From assembly GCA_019136135.1 (NCBI GenBank), contig JAGVUR010000125.1, positions 35,347 through 99,346 of the forward strand: a stretch of 64,000 nucleotides of DNA. The letters are read 5' to 3'. The notes beneath the pieces were generated by a model. The model made no database searches. It was not told the origin of the DNA and was given only the letters and a program-made list of their open reading frames with translations. This stretch comes from Verrucomicrobiota bacterium (lineage in GTDB: Bacteria; Verrucomicrobiota; Lentisphaeria; Oligosphaerales; Oligosphaeraceae). A program made the translations under genes and the position numbers. Shown piece by piece: positions 26,801 to 38,800 of the stretch; position 1 is the stretch's first letter, and the number at the start of each line of letters is the position of its first letter.

Positions 26801-29800
26801 CGGAGAAATCACTCCAGTTGGCAAACAGATCCGCCGGAGTCGCTTGTGGCAGCATTTCATCTATGTCGTTACCAGCCCCGTCATTGACGGCAATGCCAAC
26901 GCTAAAGATGTCGTCTTGCTTGCTGTAGAAGAATGTGCATTCGGTTTCGTTGGTGTCGCCATTGGCGAGAACCAAGGTCAAGGTCAGCTTGTACTGATAG
27001 ATACCTTCGATTGACCAGCCGGTGAAGTCAGCGGTGTCGTCGGTGACTATCGCCAAACCGCCTTCATCGAAGCCTTCGAGCATAAACTCTTCCACGCCAT
27101 TGTTCAGGACAAGGTTCCAGGATACGATTTCGACATTTGCGGGATCCAGGTCGCCGAAGTAGACCTTGACTGCCAAATCGTCGGAGTCATTACGGATGTA
27201 CTGACCTGCGACCGGCGCGATGAACCTCACGGGATCCTCGGTGCTCAGACCTTCGATCGGCAGGTCGGCGACCGCCTTCAAGGCATGGCCAACCGCGTCG
27301 CCAAATGTGCTCTTCGCATTGTCCCTGACCTCAAACAAGACACCGTTTGCGGCCCAGTCAGCCGTGTCGGCGCCAAAGGTCAACGTCATCACTGCCCCTT
27401 CAACGGCAATGTCGGTCACACCGCAATCTGCCAGGCCCTGATATGGGAGAACATCCTTTCTCTTGATCTGGAAGTCATTGTAGGCATTCAAGATATCAAG
27501 GTACTGAACCAGTGGCTCGGAGAAGGTAAGCGTAAAGACCGTTCCTGCAGGCAGGGTTCCGTCCTCGGCAACACGATTGCTGCTGACGATCGAGAGGAGT
27601 ATCGGAGCCGCTTGATCCGCAAGCACCAGCTTGTTGATTCCAGATGCCTGGTAGGCGTTGCCGCGGTTCAACCTGTTCCCGTTCTCATCCGCCAACGTCT
27701 CGGAGCTGACCGCCAACGAGGCAGGAATGCTTCCCGTATCGGCAGCGGCTGCCTCATCAAACGAGAACATGATGAACTCATTATTCTGAGCGTCAACCTT
27801 CTTGTAGCCTTGCTTCCAAGCCTTGAGTCCCGTGCGTCCGCTCAAGGTCCACTGGACGGGAACGTAAGAACTGGCATTGGCGTCAAAGCCCCTCATCGTG
27901 CTGTCAATCACTGCTTCGGAGAATTGAACCATGATCGCATCCAACTTGCCGTTGCCGTCAACATCCAGAACCGCAAGCTCCTCGGTACGGTTGGCAGGAA
28001 TCTCAATGTCACCAGATGCTACATCGAATGTGATCGGCTCGGGATCTTCGCCAGGTGCAGGCGCTACGACTTCCGTCCGCTCAATCCAGATGAACTCGCC
28101 CCTGTCCCAGGAGCCGTTGCCATTGGCATCGCAGAAGTAGAGGTCCCCAAGCAACACGCCTTCCGAATTCAAGGGCGTGGTCCAGGCGCCGCCGCCGTTC
28201 CACAGGCGATCGACCTTGTTCAAGTACAGGCCGACAAGTCCGGCCTCGGCGGGATCAACGGCATCCTTCAAGGCGACAAAGACGTCCTCGCCTTCGGTCC
28301 ACTCGCCGTCGTCGTTGCGGTCGAAGAAGAAGATTCCGTTTCTGTCAGCCATCGCAAACGGCGTGACGGTATCGGCGTCAAATCCCTTGGCGCTGTACTT
28401 AACTCCAGAATGGACGATGATTGGTGCGACCGTGTCGCCCGTGGCGATGAAGTCGCCGGTTTCCGCATCGCGGAAGTCAACTGGGTTACCTGCCCAGTCA
28501 AGCAAGCCGGTCTTGTCGTTGTAGTTGACGCCAAGCTTCATGGCGCCAGTCGTGGTGCCCTTGTCGCAACCCGTAAAGGTAACTGTCACATGCAAGTAGT
28601 CATCGGACAATTCGGCATTGGTCGCAGTCAGAGGCTTGCCAGTAGCCATATCCGTGATGTTCCAGATCGAGAGGTCGTCCAGCTTGTAGGGTTGGAGCTT
28701 CTCGTCGAAGACCATCGTCAAGGTTTCCACATAGCCGTCTCCGTCATTATCGACGATCGTTGCTTCGGCGACCAATGCAGGCGCCTGCGAGTCGATGGTC
28801 ACCGCCGCCGTGGTGATGGCAACCGTCTGGTTCACGGTCTTGTTCAGGCGAATGTCGCTGTTGCGGATCTCAATCCTGAACTTGTCACCGTTGTTGTTGG
28901 CTTCCGTGTTGTTCGCCTTCTCGGAAGGCTGGACAACGACGAAGAAGTCGTAGAGACCGTCGACGTCAGGATTGCTGATCTGGTTGCCGCCTGACGGCGA
29001 GAAGGTCAGCGAAATGTCAGTGCCGTCAGAGGTCCAAACCGGCGCCCTGTTGAGGGACACGAGCTTGTCAATGTCAGGATTGAAGATACCGTTGCCGTCC
29101 TGGTCGCGCCAGAGCTGGACGCCGGACTGGATGTCGGCGGTCAAGTCACGCAAATCGGAACGGGTGAAGTTCTGGACATCTCTGAAGCGAACGGTCAAGC
29201 CGGTGAGCAGGACTTCGGCCGCGCCAGAGTTGGCCAGATCGAGACCGATGATGCTGGACAAGGCAAAGCGTGCCTCATTATACGGTGCGGGCGCATCGGC
29301 GTTATAGCGCCTGATGACACGCGTGCCGTCAATGCGGATCGTCCAGGTGTAGGACGGCGCTGAGTAGGCTTCGTCAACACTCAGGAACAATGCCTCACCT
29401 TCCTCATATCTAGCTTCGTCGCCAGCCATGCGGAACCTGAGGTAGTCGCTGGTCAAGAACTGCTTCAATGCAGTGCCCGCTGCCGGATTGACGTACTCAT
29501 CGTCGCCCTCGAGGTCGAAAGACAGATCCAGCACAACCTTATCGCGGTTGCCGAAGGTCAACTCAGGCATCGCGCCCATAATCGCTTGGCGTGCGACCAG
29601 GATGTCCTCGCCGTACACGTAGCCGCGTTGGTCATCGACCCTGTCGATATAGTAGAGATAGAGTCCCGGTGTCACAGGAGTGCCTGCTGCGGGCGAAATG
29701 GTAGCCGCGTCAACCAAGGGCGTATCCTTGTCGATATTGGGTGCGCTGTTGCCGGGGCCAACCGTCTGGAAGTTGTCAATGTCAAGGAAGTGATCCATCC

Positions 29801-32800
29801 ATGGCAATGTATAGAGATTGTCAGAATCGCGCAGGATCAATTCGCCGATGGTGTACTCGCCATTGCCATCTTCATCGAAGTAGGACAACCCGTCCGCCGC
29901 AGTGAACTTTGTCGTGCACAATGCGGGCTCCACATTGCCATAGACCATCATAGGACCGCTGGCAATCGGCTCGTAGTCGTCGTAACGACCATTGGCATTG
30001 ACGTCGTAATAGGTCAAGAAGTGGTTGTCTTCCAGATCCAGTAGCTTCGCTCCCAGTTCCAGTGTTTCGGGCACCACGCCGCTGACAATCGTGTCCTCGC
30101 GGAAGAGAGCACGCGGATCGAAGGTGACCGTGATGCCGTCCTCGCCCGTGCCAAACGTGTAGGTGCCAACTTTTGTCGGATCGACTTCGATCGTCTCGCC
30201 GTTCCAAGTCAACGAATACTTGTTCGTCCTGGGGTTGTAGCCAAACGTAATGTCGTGGTACGCATTCTGGACATTTGCCCCGACCTTGTTGATCACCAAG
30301 CCATTGCCCGGAGTAATCATGGTCGCGTTCAAGACGTCGTCGAACTTGCTGTTGATGGTTGAGTTCAGGATATCGGTGATCATCACCGCTGCTGCCGAAC
30401 CTTCCCCTGTATTGTAGTTGATGGCATCGATTTCCATCCGTGCATAGAATTGAACTCCGTAGGGCAATTCATCAGAGAGATTAATCACCAGGTAGTGGTC
30501 CGCCCTTCCGTTGTCTTCCGCCACAGGGACATCGCTTCCGTTTCCAGGCGTGTTCGTGGGCCTGAGGGTGTACTTCCACCAACCATCGGTTCCGTTCGCC
30601 TCGTCGGCGATGATGCTGCAGGCGACCGCGGTGTCCCACCTTTCCCAGACTCCGTTGCCGTTGTCTGCATAGAGGACGAGTCCTGCGTCGGCAGTCGGCA
30701 CTCCAGTCATCGGCTTGAAGATCTTGTCAGGATCGAAGCTTGCTGAAGCCGAGTAGAATGTGATGGTGACGCTTTCCATGAAGGCAGGCCTGCCAAGGTC
30801 TGCGCCGAGGAAGTGGTCGATGCTTGCCAGAGGCACCGTGTTGCCCGCATCCGCCGTCTGTCCAGGCGTGGTCAGCTTGCGGAACTGGGTATTGGTGATG
30901 CTGGTGCAAGTGATCGTACCGGAACCGCCACTGGCGAAGCAAACGCCGCCGGTAACATAGTCGGGTTCGGTGGGTTCGTAGAAGGATGCGCTAACGGCAA
31001 ACTGGTCGCCGTAGGACATGTCAACCGTGGTCTGGACGCAGACGAAGAAGTTGCTTCCACGCTTGGAGTAGCTGGCATCCTGCGGGCAGGAGAGCCAGGC
31101 GGTCAAGAAGGCGGGATCCGGAGTCAGAACCGTGTCGTATCTGTTGGTGCCGCCACCGACCAAGACAGGAACCTCGGCCAAGGGGACAAACATGTCGCCG
31201 GCATTGTACTGACCGTCGGCATTGGCATCCCACCACAGAGAAATGCCGCTTTCCTTATCCGCCGTCAACGGCTTCAAGTGGGTGTTCGTGAAACCCCTGA
31301 CATTTGTTACGCTCACGGCAACACGCAGCAACTGAGTCTGGTTGATGAACAGGGAATCCGTAACAGCCTGGGAGGGCAACGACCCCGCAGTACGACGGAC
31401 AACCACGAAGTTGCGAGGATAATCCGGACTGACCCCGTCACCGAACGCAATCGCGTACTCGCCAACCGCCAATGACTTCACGTCGATCGGATCGCCGCTG
31501 CCCCAGGTGAAATTGCCGCCGCCGTCATAGCTGAACACATAGGAGCCCTGAGCGATCATGTCGGAAACCGACATCACTTCGAGACCTGTGATGTTCAGGA
31601 ACGGGGTGATCACACGACCGTCAGCCGCGTAAACCTCCAGTTCCTCGCTCTCGGAACCCGTGCCGTTCATGCCCAATGCGTCAACCTGGACAATCAGGTA
31701 GTTCGCAGCATTGGGATTCAACACAAAGGTGCCGCCAGCCGCGGTATCGACATAGGCGCCGCCAGCCCAGCTCAACGACGTGCCGTTGCGACGCAATACG
31801 TACTTCTGGTTGGGAACGTTTGTGATGGCGTCACCACGCCCAACGGCGTGGATGCGGACGCCTTCAATCTCGACGGGCTGCTGGATGTCGCGGTCAATGT
31901 CCGCAGACACGATGAACTGTTCGCTGGTATCAGCCGCAGGCAATGCCGCATTCAGCCTGCGGATCACAACCGCGTAGGCCTTTGTGGCATCAAGCAAGAT
32001 TGCCCTGCCGCCGACCTTGGTTGGAACCGCAACCGGCTCGCCGCCATCCCATGACGCCTTGCCGTCAGCCGTGAAGACCAACGAATGAGGACCGGCAACC
32101 ATGTTCTTGCTGATCGTCTCAACCAAGACAGATTCGTTCAAGATGTAGCGGGGACCGAAGCCACGACCGGCATCCTGCATGTCAAGGCCGACAACCGCGA
32201 CAGGCGCTCCGCTAGGCGCAGAAATGTAACGCTCGTTCGCGCCCATCACGGCATTCACCTTCGCCGTCGCGGCATTGCGATACTGCGCAGATCTGGCGCC
32301 GGATTCCGAAACCGACCAGGGCAACGGGAACTTGTCCGCATTGCCGAACAACGGGATGTCAATGCCCGCGTCATATACGCCGGGCGTACCGCCGATGTCA
32401 TACCAAATGTCATCGCCAGGCGCGTAGCTCACATTGTAGTTCAAGTCGATGCCATTGCTGCCAAGCATATCGAGGAGCATCCACATATGATCCGCCGTGC
32501 TGGTCAAGTTTCCAAATCCGTAGAATGGGCTTGTCTCTGGATTGGTGGACCAGTCCTTCTTCGCATAGTAGAGGTTCTTGACGTTGATTCCATTCTGAGC
32601 CAGAATCTTCGTCCGCTGCCAATTGGTGAGGTATGGCCTGCCGCCGTCGTACAACGGAGTCCTGAAGAAGATGTCTTCGAAGGAGGTGATGGCGGCATCT
32701 GCCGACCAACGCCCGTCGTTGTTGGTATCGTTGAAGATATGGTCGGTAAAGGCGAATCCGCGTGTTCCGCTGGCCGTGCCCCAGGTGGCGACATGCTTGT

Positions 32801-35800
32801 CCTGAGTCGAGTAGGTGCCGAATGCGATTCCATCATCCGGAATCTCAATGATGAAGTTGTCACCCAGGTTGAAGTCCGAGCTGGTCAGGACCTGGATGTA
32901 GAAGTCGAAGGAGCGTTCCGGTCCGCCAGTGGTCGGAACCGCTTCTGGGGACACAGGCCTGAGGGTGACTTCCTTGTAGGGCAATCCTTCCTCGGTGACC
33001 TTCCAGCCGGACCATTCCAGACCATTCATGGAAACGGTCACGGTAGATCCGTCAGCCCTGATCAGCTGAACACCTGAGGTAATTCCGTCAGCCAGCTTCT
33101 CAAAGTCAATTTCAGGATCGAACTGACCATAGCTGGTATCAATGGCCCGAACGGTCACCGCCGTCAGCGAGTATTGAGACGCGCCGCCGACATCAATGCC
33201 CAACACACGCGTCCTGGTCTCGGCCTGGATGCGGGACGTATTGTAAGCCTGCTGGACAGGGCTGACCTTGACCATGTTGTAGACCGGTCCGACCATCATC
33301 ATCTGGTCAGGAGTCAATGCCGTGGTGTAGCCATATCCCCTGTTCATCGGATCGGGAGCGCGCATCGTGCCACGGCTGCCAACATTGTAGCGACCTTGGG
33401 CATATCCGGCATAGTCGTCGTTGCGGACAATCAACCTGCCGATGCCGCCATACAACCCGGAACCAGGATTGTTGCCGGGAGCCAGATTGTTCGCGCCCAA
33501 CGCATAGACCAGCGTGCCGCGAGAAGAAAGGTTTCCACGTATGTTTTGTGCCCTGGCGTTTCCAAGCGACCAAAGAACACCGTTCTCTTGATCCTCCTCA
33601 TACCATCTTGCCGTACCGAAGGAGTAGGCACCGCCCTGCTCCACCGTCTTGAGAAGAACCTCGTTGACGGACAAGTTGGTGGTTGTCGAAGAGCCGGTCC
33701 CACGCCCCGTCACGCTGGCGCCGTTTGCGTCAACAGTGAACATTGGGACCAAATCGCCGGTGCCTTGGGTCAAGATGCGGTAACGGGAATCCACAGGCCT
33801 GATACCAATGGCACGGACGGAGAATTGACGGTTCGTACGATAGGGAGTCGTACTGGCCATGTTCCGCTGCTCGATGACACCGGAACCCAATTCGTACAGC
33901 CAATTAGGATTGAACGTATGCTCCAGGTTCGTGGTGCTGCTGCGGAATCTGAAGCGGACAGTGTTCGTATCGATAACCTCCGCGCCCCATGCGCCATGCA
34001 AGACGCCAGCAGGAGTCAGTTGGGTTTCCAAATAGCCCGCTCCAGGTATGCTGCTGTCATTGACGTAGGCCATCGGCTCGGTGAACTTGACATCCAAGTA
34101 TTCGTAGCCCATTTCGGTTTCGTCACTCTTGATGTACGGAGTTGCGCGCCATGCGACCGCCGTCATCGGAGCTGGTGCCGCACCGTCCCAAGCCATCACC
34201 GGTCCGAAGGAATCGCAGATGAAGTGCGCGTCAACGTGACCTGTGTTGTAGTATGGAAGGTTCGTCCTCGGCCACACCCAGCAGATCCCCGCCAATTCGT
34301 CGGAACTGGTGAAGCGACCTTGAACGGTTGTATCAGTGATGCCCGTGTTGTAGCTGCCATCTGCAGGTCTGACTAGCGGGAGGTTATTGCTACGACGCCA
34401 GTCATAGGTGTTAGCTACCCTTTCACCGTAACCGCTGTCCACTCGTGAGTAGTTGGGAGCACGGTAGGAAACCGCAATCCAGCGATTGCCGTATGTACGC
34501 GCCGGAATCTGGCTCTGGTCCAAGTTCAAGCGCAACGTGGTGTAGCCCCATGAGTTGCTGGTTGTGTTGGGAATCACCTGGTGCCCGGTAATCGAAACAC
34601 TCCTCCAGTTGCTGAGCCAGTTGGAGGTAGTATGGTTGTGGAATGTTTCCATCGTACCCCTGTTGCCGGCTGTGTTCGCTGGGAATGAGGTCCAGGTCAT
34701 GAATACACTGAAATCATTGCCGTATTCAGTGTTGGGTGGGTAGTACCCTTCGTGAGTAGCATTTTCGATGTCATCGGGATCATTGTGCTGAACCCAGACC
34801 CTGAAGCCCGCAATAGCACTTGAACCAACTTGCAATTCAGCACGATTCGAACTGGTCACATACGGGTTCTTGAAGTTCAGGTCAACGGCATCGATGCGTC
34901 CGTCGCCATCCAAGTCACGGTACCAGACACCATAGTAGGTAACGCCATCGGGATCGCCTTGTTCAGCACCAGCAGGCAAAACATCTCTCAGCTGATACTT
35001 TTCGGTGTTAGTATAGGTAGTATACAACGTTTTCGCCGTATCGGTCAACTGAGGCTGAGTATAGGCGCCACGATGGAACGCATACTTGCTCTGGGTCGTG
35101 GTCCATTCCTTGAAAACGTCGCACATGCCGAGCCCAGAAACGTTCACCGAGTACGACCATGAACTTCCAGAGTTGGTGTTTGTCACAGCCAAGGTCACCT
35201 CATATTTCTCCTTGTAGCTGGAGAACATCGGGGGAACCAGCGAAGGATAGCCAGGCTTGTATTCGGGCCACAGCGTCGCCTCGATCCTTTCGTCCGCCAA
35301 TGGATTGGTCTGGTAGTCGAAGATGTTCAGGAAATTGATGACGATCTTCACTGGTTTCGGATAGACGGTATACTCGAATGCATTGCCTTCGTAGGAGCAG
35401 GAAAGCTTCGCAGGATTGGATCTGCTGGCATCTGCCGCCAACTCGGCATCCGTCCACAACGCACCTGGATTGCCCCGGGTGGCATCCAGGAGATGCTCGT
35501 TGTTGTAATTGCCGTTGAAGTCGAGAAGAACCATATTGCTTCCACGCTGGTACTTGACGTTCTGGAAAGCGGCGGTGTTTCTCAACGAAACGGGAAGCTC
35601 CTTGCCGTTGTCATAGACAACCTTTACATCGAAGTTGGTGTGATCCACAATCTCCCAGTCATGGAACCTCGGGAAGAACGGGGCTGCATCAGCGTAGTTC
35701 TGCAGGATGCCCTGGTTATTGCCGTAGATCCGCTTGTTGAACACAATCTGGACGGAATAGTTGTCATGGCCGACGATGACGTTCGTGACACGCGGACGGC

Positions 35801-38800
35801 TGGTATCGAACAACAGCATCTCGCCCGTGGTGTTGCTGGCAGAAACCTCGTTCTCAAGTGCATCGTAAAGCGTGTTTTCCTGATTGCTGCGCGGACGGAT
35901 CTCGATGGTCTCCACACCTGCGGGAACCTTGAGGATCGAGAGTTCTTCCATGTCCGTGGTCAGGTCATCAGCCGTCTCGGGCAAGGCAACCGTGCCTTCG
36001 ATTTCCAGTTCGGGAGTGTACTTCAACCAGATGCGAACCTGGTTGACGTTGGCGCTGGTCAAGACCAGCGTCTTGTCCGTTTCGCCTACGTTGGTCACGG
36101 CTTCGACGAAGGCATTGATCACCGTGCCGTTGTTGCGATGGAGGATGACTTCGAAGTCCTCATGGTTGACAGGCGCCAAGTTCCAGTTCAAATCATCTTC
36201 TTGAACCCTGCTGATCACCACGTCGGCGGCATTGCCGCGGGTAAACGTAAGGTCATTTTCGCCGTCAATCCAGATAAAGTCGCCTGACGACAAATAGCCG
36301 TTGCAGTCAAAGTCAAAATACATGATGTTCGCGGGGAGCGCCTCGCCTGCGGCACCAGTCGGGGTGCCGAGGATCAGCTCGTCGCCGGCAGCCAAATCGA
36401 ACGTGCCGATGACGGGAACGCCAAAGTCCTGCCACGCGCCAGCGCCTTCCTTGCCCAGGTTGGTCCACCAACCTTTAATCTGAGCCAGCAAAACTTGAGG
36501 ATCCGTGGTAGCGGGCACTGGAGGCGCAACGCTGGAATACATCTTGTTCGGCAAGCCGAAGCAGGCTTTGACATCAGTGTCGTAATCGCGAGTGGGCGCA
36601 ACGCCTTGAAGAACCAATAGGGAATCATATGACGAAGACGCCGCACTGTAATTTTCATCGAAGTACTGATCGCCAGGATTGGTCAATCTGACGAAATTAG
36701 CCGCCACCCATGGAAAACTGGTATAATTGTCGAGAATTTCCTGCATGTCATTCCGCATCTTAAGGAAAATCACTTCGCCCTCATCGTAGAGATTGTTTCC
36801 ATTATCGTCGATGAGCATGAACCTAGCCACGGGAACGTTGATTCCTCCAACACTAACACTGACCTTGTCCAGCAAGTTTCCGTTGGTATTGTCAGCCAAT
36901 CCCACGCACCCCGTTATCGCCCTGTCGGCATTGGACGTATATTTTCCATCGCCAACTTGAGACGGGGCTTCACGCCAAATCGCAGGTTCGCCGGCATTGT
37001 CCTGATACGCATAGACATACTTGCCACCGATGGCAGACTTGCCTTCAAGCGACTCCTCATTGACGCCTTCACCCAAGGCGCCGATGACTTCGTTCCAGGT
37101 GACGTCAACAAAGCGGTTGCTCCTGTCAAGAGTCGCAGCAATGATCACGGGACCGACATTGTCAAAGTGATAGACTTCGCCGTTGACAAATGGAGTGCCT
37201 TCGTCAGGAACATAATCGACCTTAACCAAGCCGTCGCCATCAGCGACCTGAACCTTCAGGATTCCATTGGTCGCATCCCACTCGGTGACCGTCGCCCTCG
37301 GCGGAACCGTCGCGGCCTTGCCGGAGCTGGTGGAGCGAACCTGCCAATCCGTCACCTTGATGCCGGCCAAGTCACTTCCCGTAACCGTAAACTCAAGCAC
37401 CGGCGTGTTGACGTAGGACTTGTCAAAGGCACGCTTGATCGATGTAACAATGCTGGCGGCAGGAATTTCCGTGGTGGCACCGACGCCCGACACGGCAGGA
37501 GTCACGTCCACAATCGTCATATCCCACATGTTAGGCTGGTCAGAATTGCTGGAGCCATCGGGATCGATGGTCATCGCACCTTCCGCAAAGGCAAGGCCCG
37601 AACCCGTTTCCAGGATGATCTCCAAGGTCTTAGGACCTTCCTTGCTGATTGTCGCCGTAGTCAATGCCACGCCGGCGTAGGATGCCTTCGAGCGATCCAA
37701 ATCCACATAGCCGACATCTGACTTGTACCAAATGTGATACTGCCTCTGACCACCGCCTAAATCAACGACCTCGTCCTTGTCCGCATCGCGCTCGAGAACC
37801 GGCGCAATGGCATAGGACGTATCGGCGGGTTCCAAGGTGCCTTCGCCGAAATTACCTTCAAGCTTGGTCAAAGGCGTGATGTCAACCGTCAAAACATTGT
37901 CAGCCCTGGTCACATCGGCACCCGCCAAACCACGGCCGCCAATCTTGATCTTGCCCAAATCCTCGGCAGTGATGTCGCGGATGAATGTCACCGTCACGAT
38001 GTTGCCAACTCGATTGATGCTCACCACAATATCGGCAGGATAGGTCAGGAAGCCAGCAGCCAAGGCAATCGGCTTGCTCAGCTTGGTGATCTTGCTCACG
38101 TTGATGATCGCCTGGTCCGAGCCTTCCATCGCATAGTCAAGGATGGAGCCGGCCAAGGCAACCGTTCCGATGGAGACCTTGGTGGGATCCAGTTCGATCG
38201 TGCTGAAGTTGCGGTTGAAGGTCAATACGAGCCTGGTGTTGTTGTCCTCAAGCGCCCAGCTTGCCGGCTGAAGTTCGTCATAGACCAAAAAGTCGTCATT
38301 GCCCAGGTTATTGGCTCCGTCGTTTAGCCAGTCTTCAGTCACCTTGAGGGGCAAAATGTCAGAGTACGGGAAATTAGCGTGGATGGACGCGCCAGCAACA
38401 GTATTGAGTTCCTTGACCGTGCCCAATGCCTTCTCATACTTGAGGAAAATCAAGCTGGTGTCGGCATCCTTGTCAAACTTGGCGGCATTGGTGGCCCAAC
38501 CATCCGCGTCAACCTGGATATCAGCGTTACCGGAATGGAAACCAACGGTCAAGGCAATGTCACTCTGCAAGAACCAGATGTTCCTCAAGGTGATGCTCGT
38601 GCCTGCAACTGTGGTCGTGTCCGATGCGTCAGGAGTGTAGCGCAAGACAACGCCATTGTACTCGACCTTCGTGGGATCAACCGTCAATTCGTCAAAGTCT
38701 TTATTAAAGGTAAGAGTGATCGTGTCGCCCGAAATGTTGAAGGTATCGACGGCCAACCCCTCGACGGCCGCCCCACCCTTCGTCGCAGTGAACGCACCAG

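Noticed and set aside
27285..28994. Long open frame of 569 codons on the plus strand opposite the peptidase giant, and similar ones such as 4930-6141, 15328-16689 and 18466-19869
   Set aside because: They lie antisense to clear coding sequence, have no recognisable domains or ribosome binding sites, and arise because the giants' codons (GAC/GAT-, GGC- and TTC-rich) leave few stops on the opposite strand.
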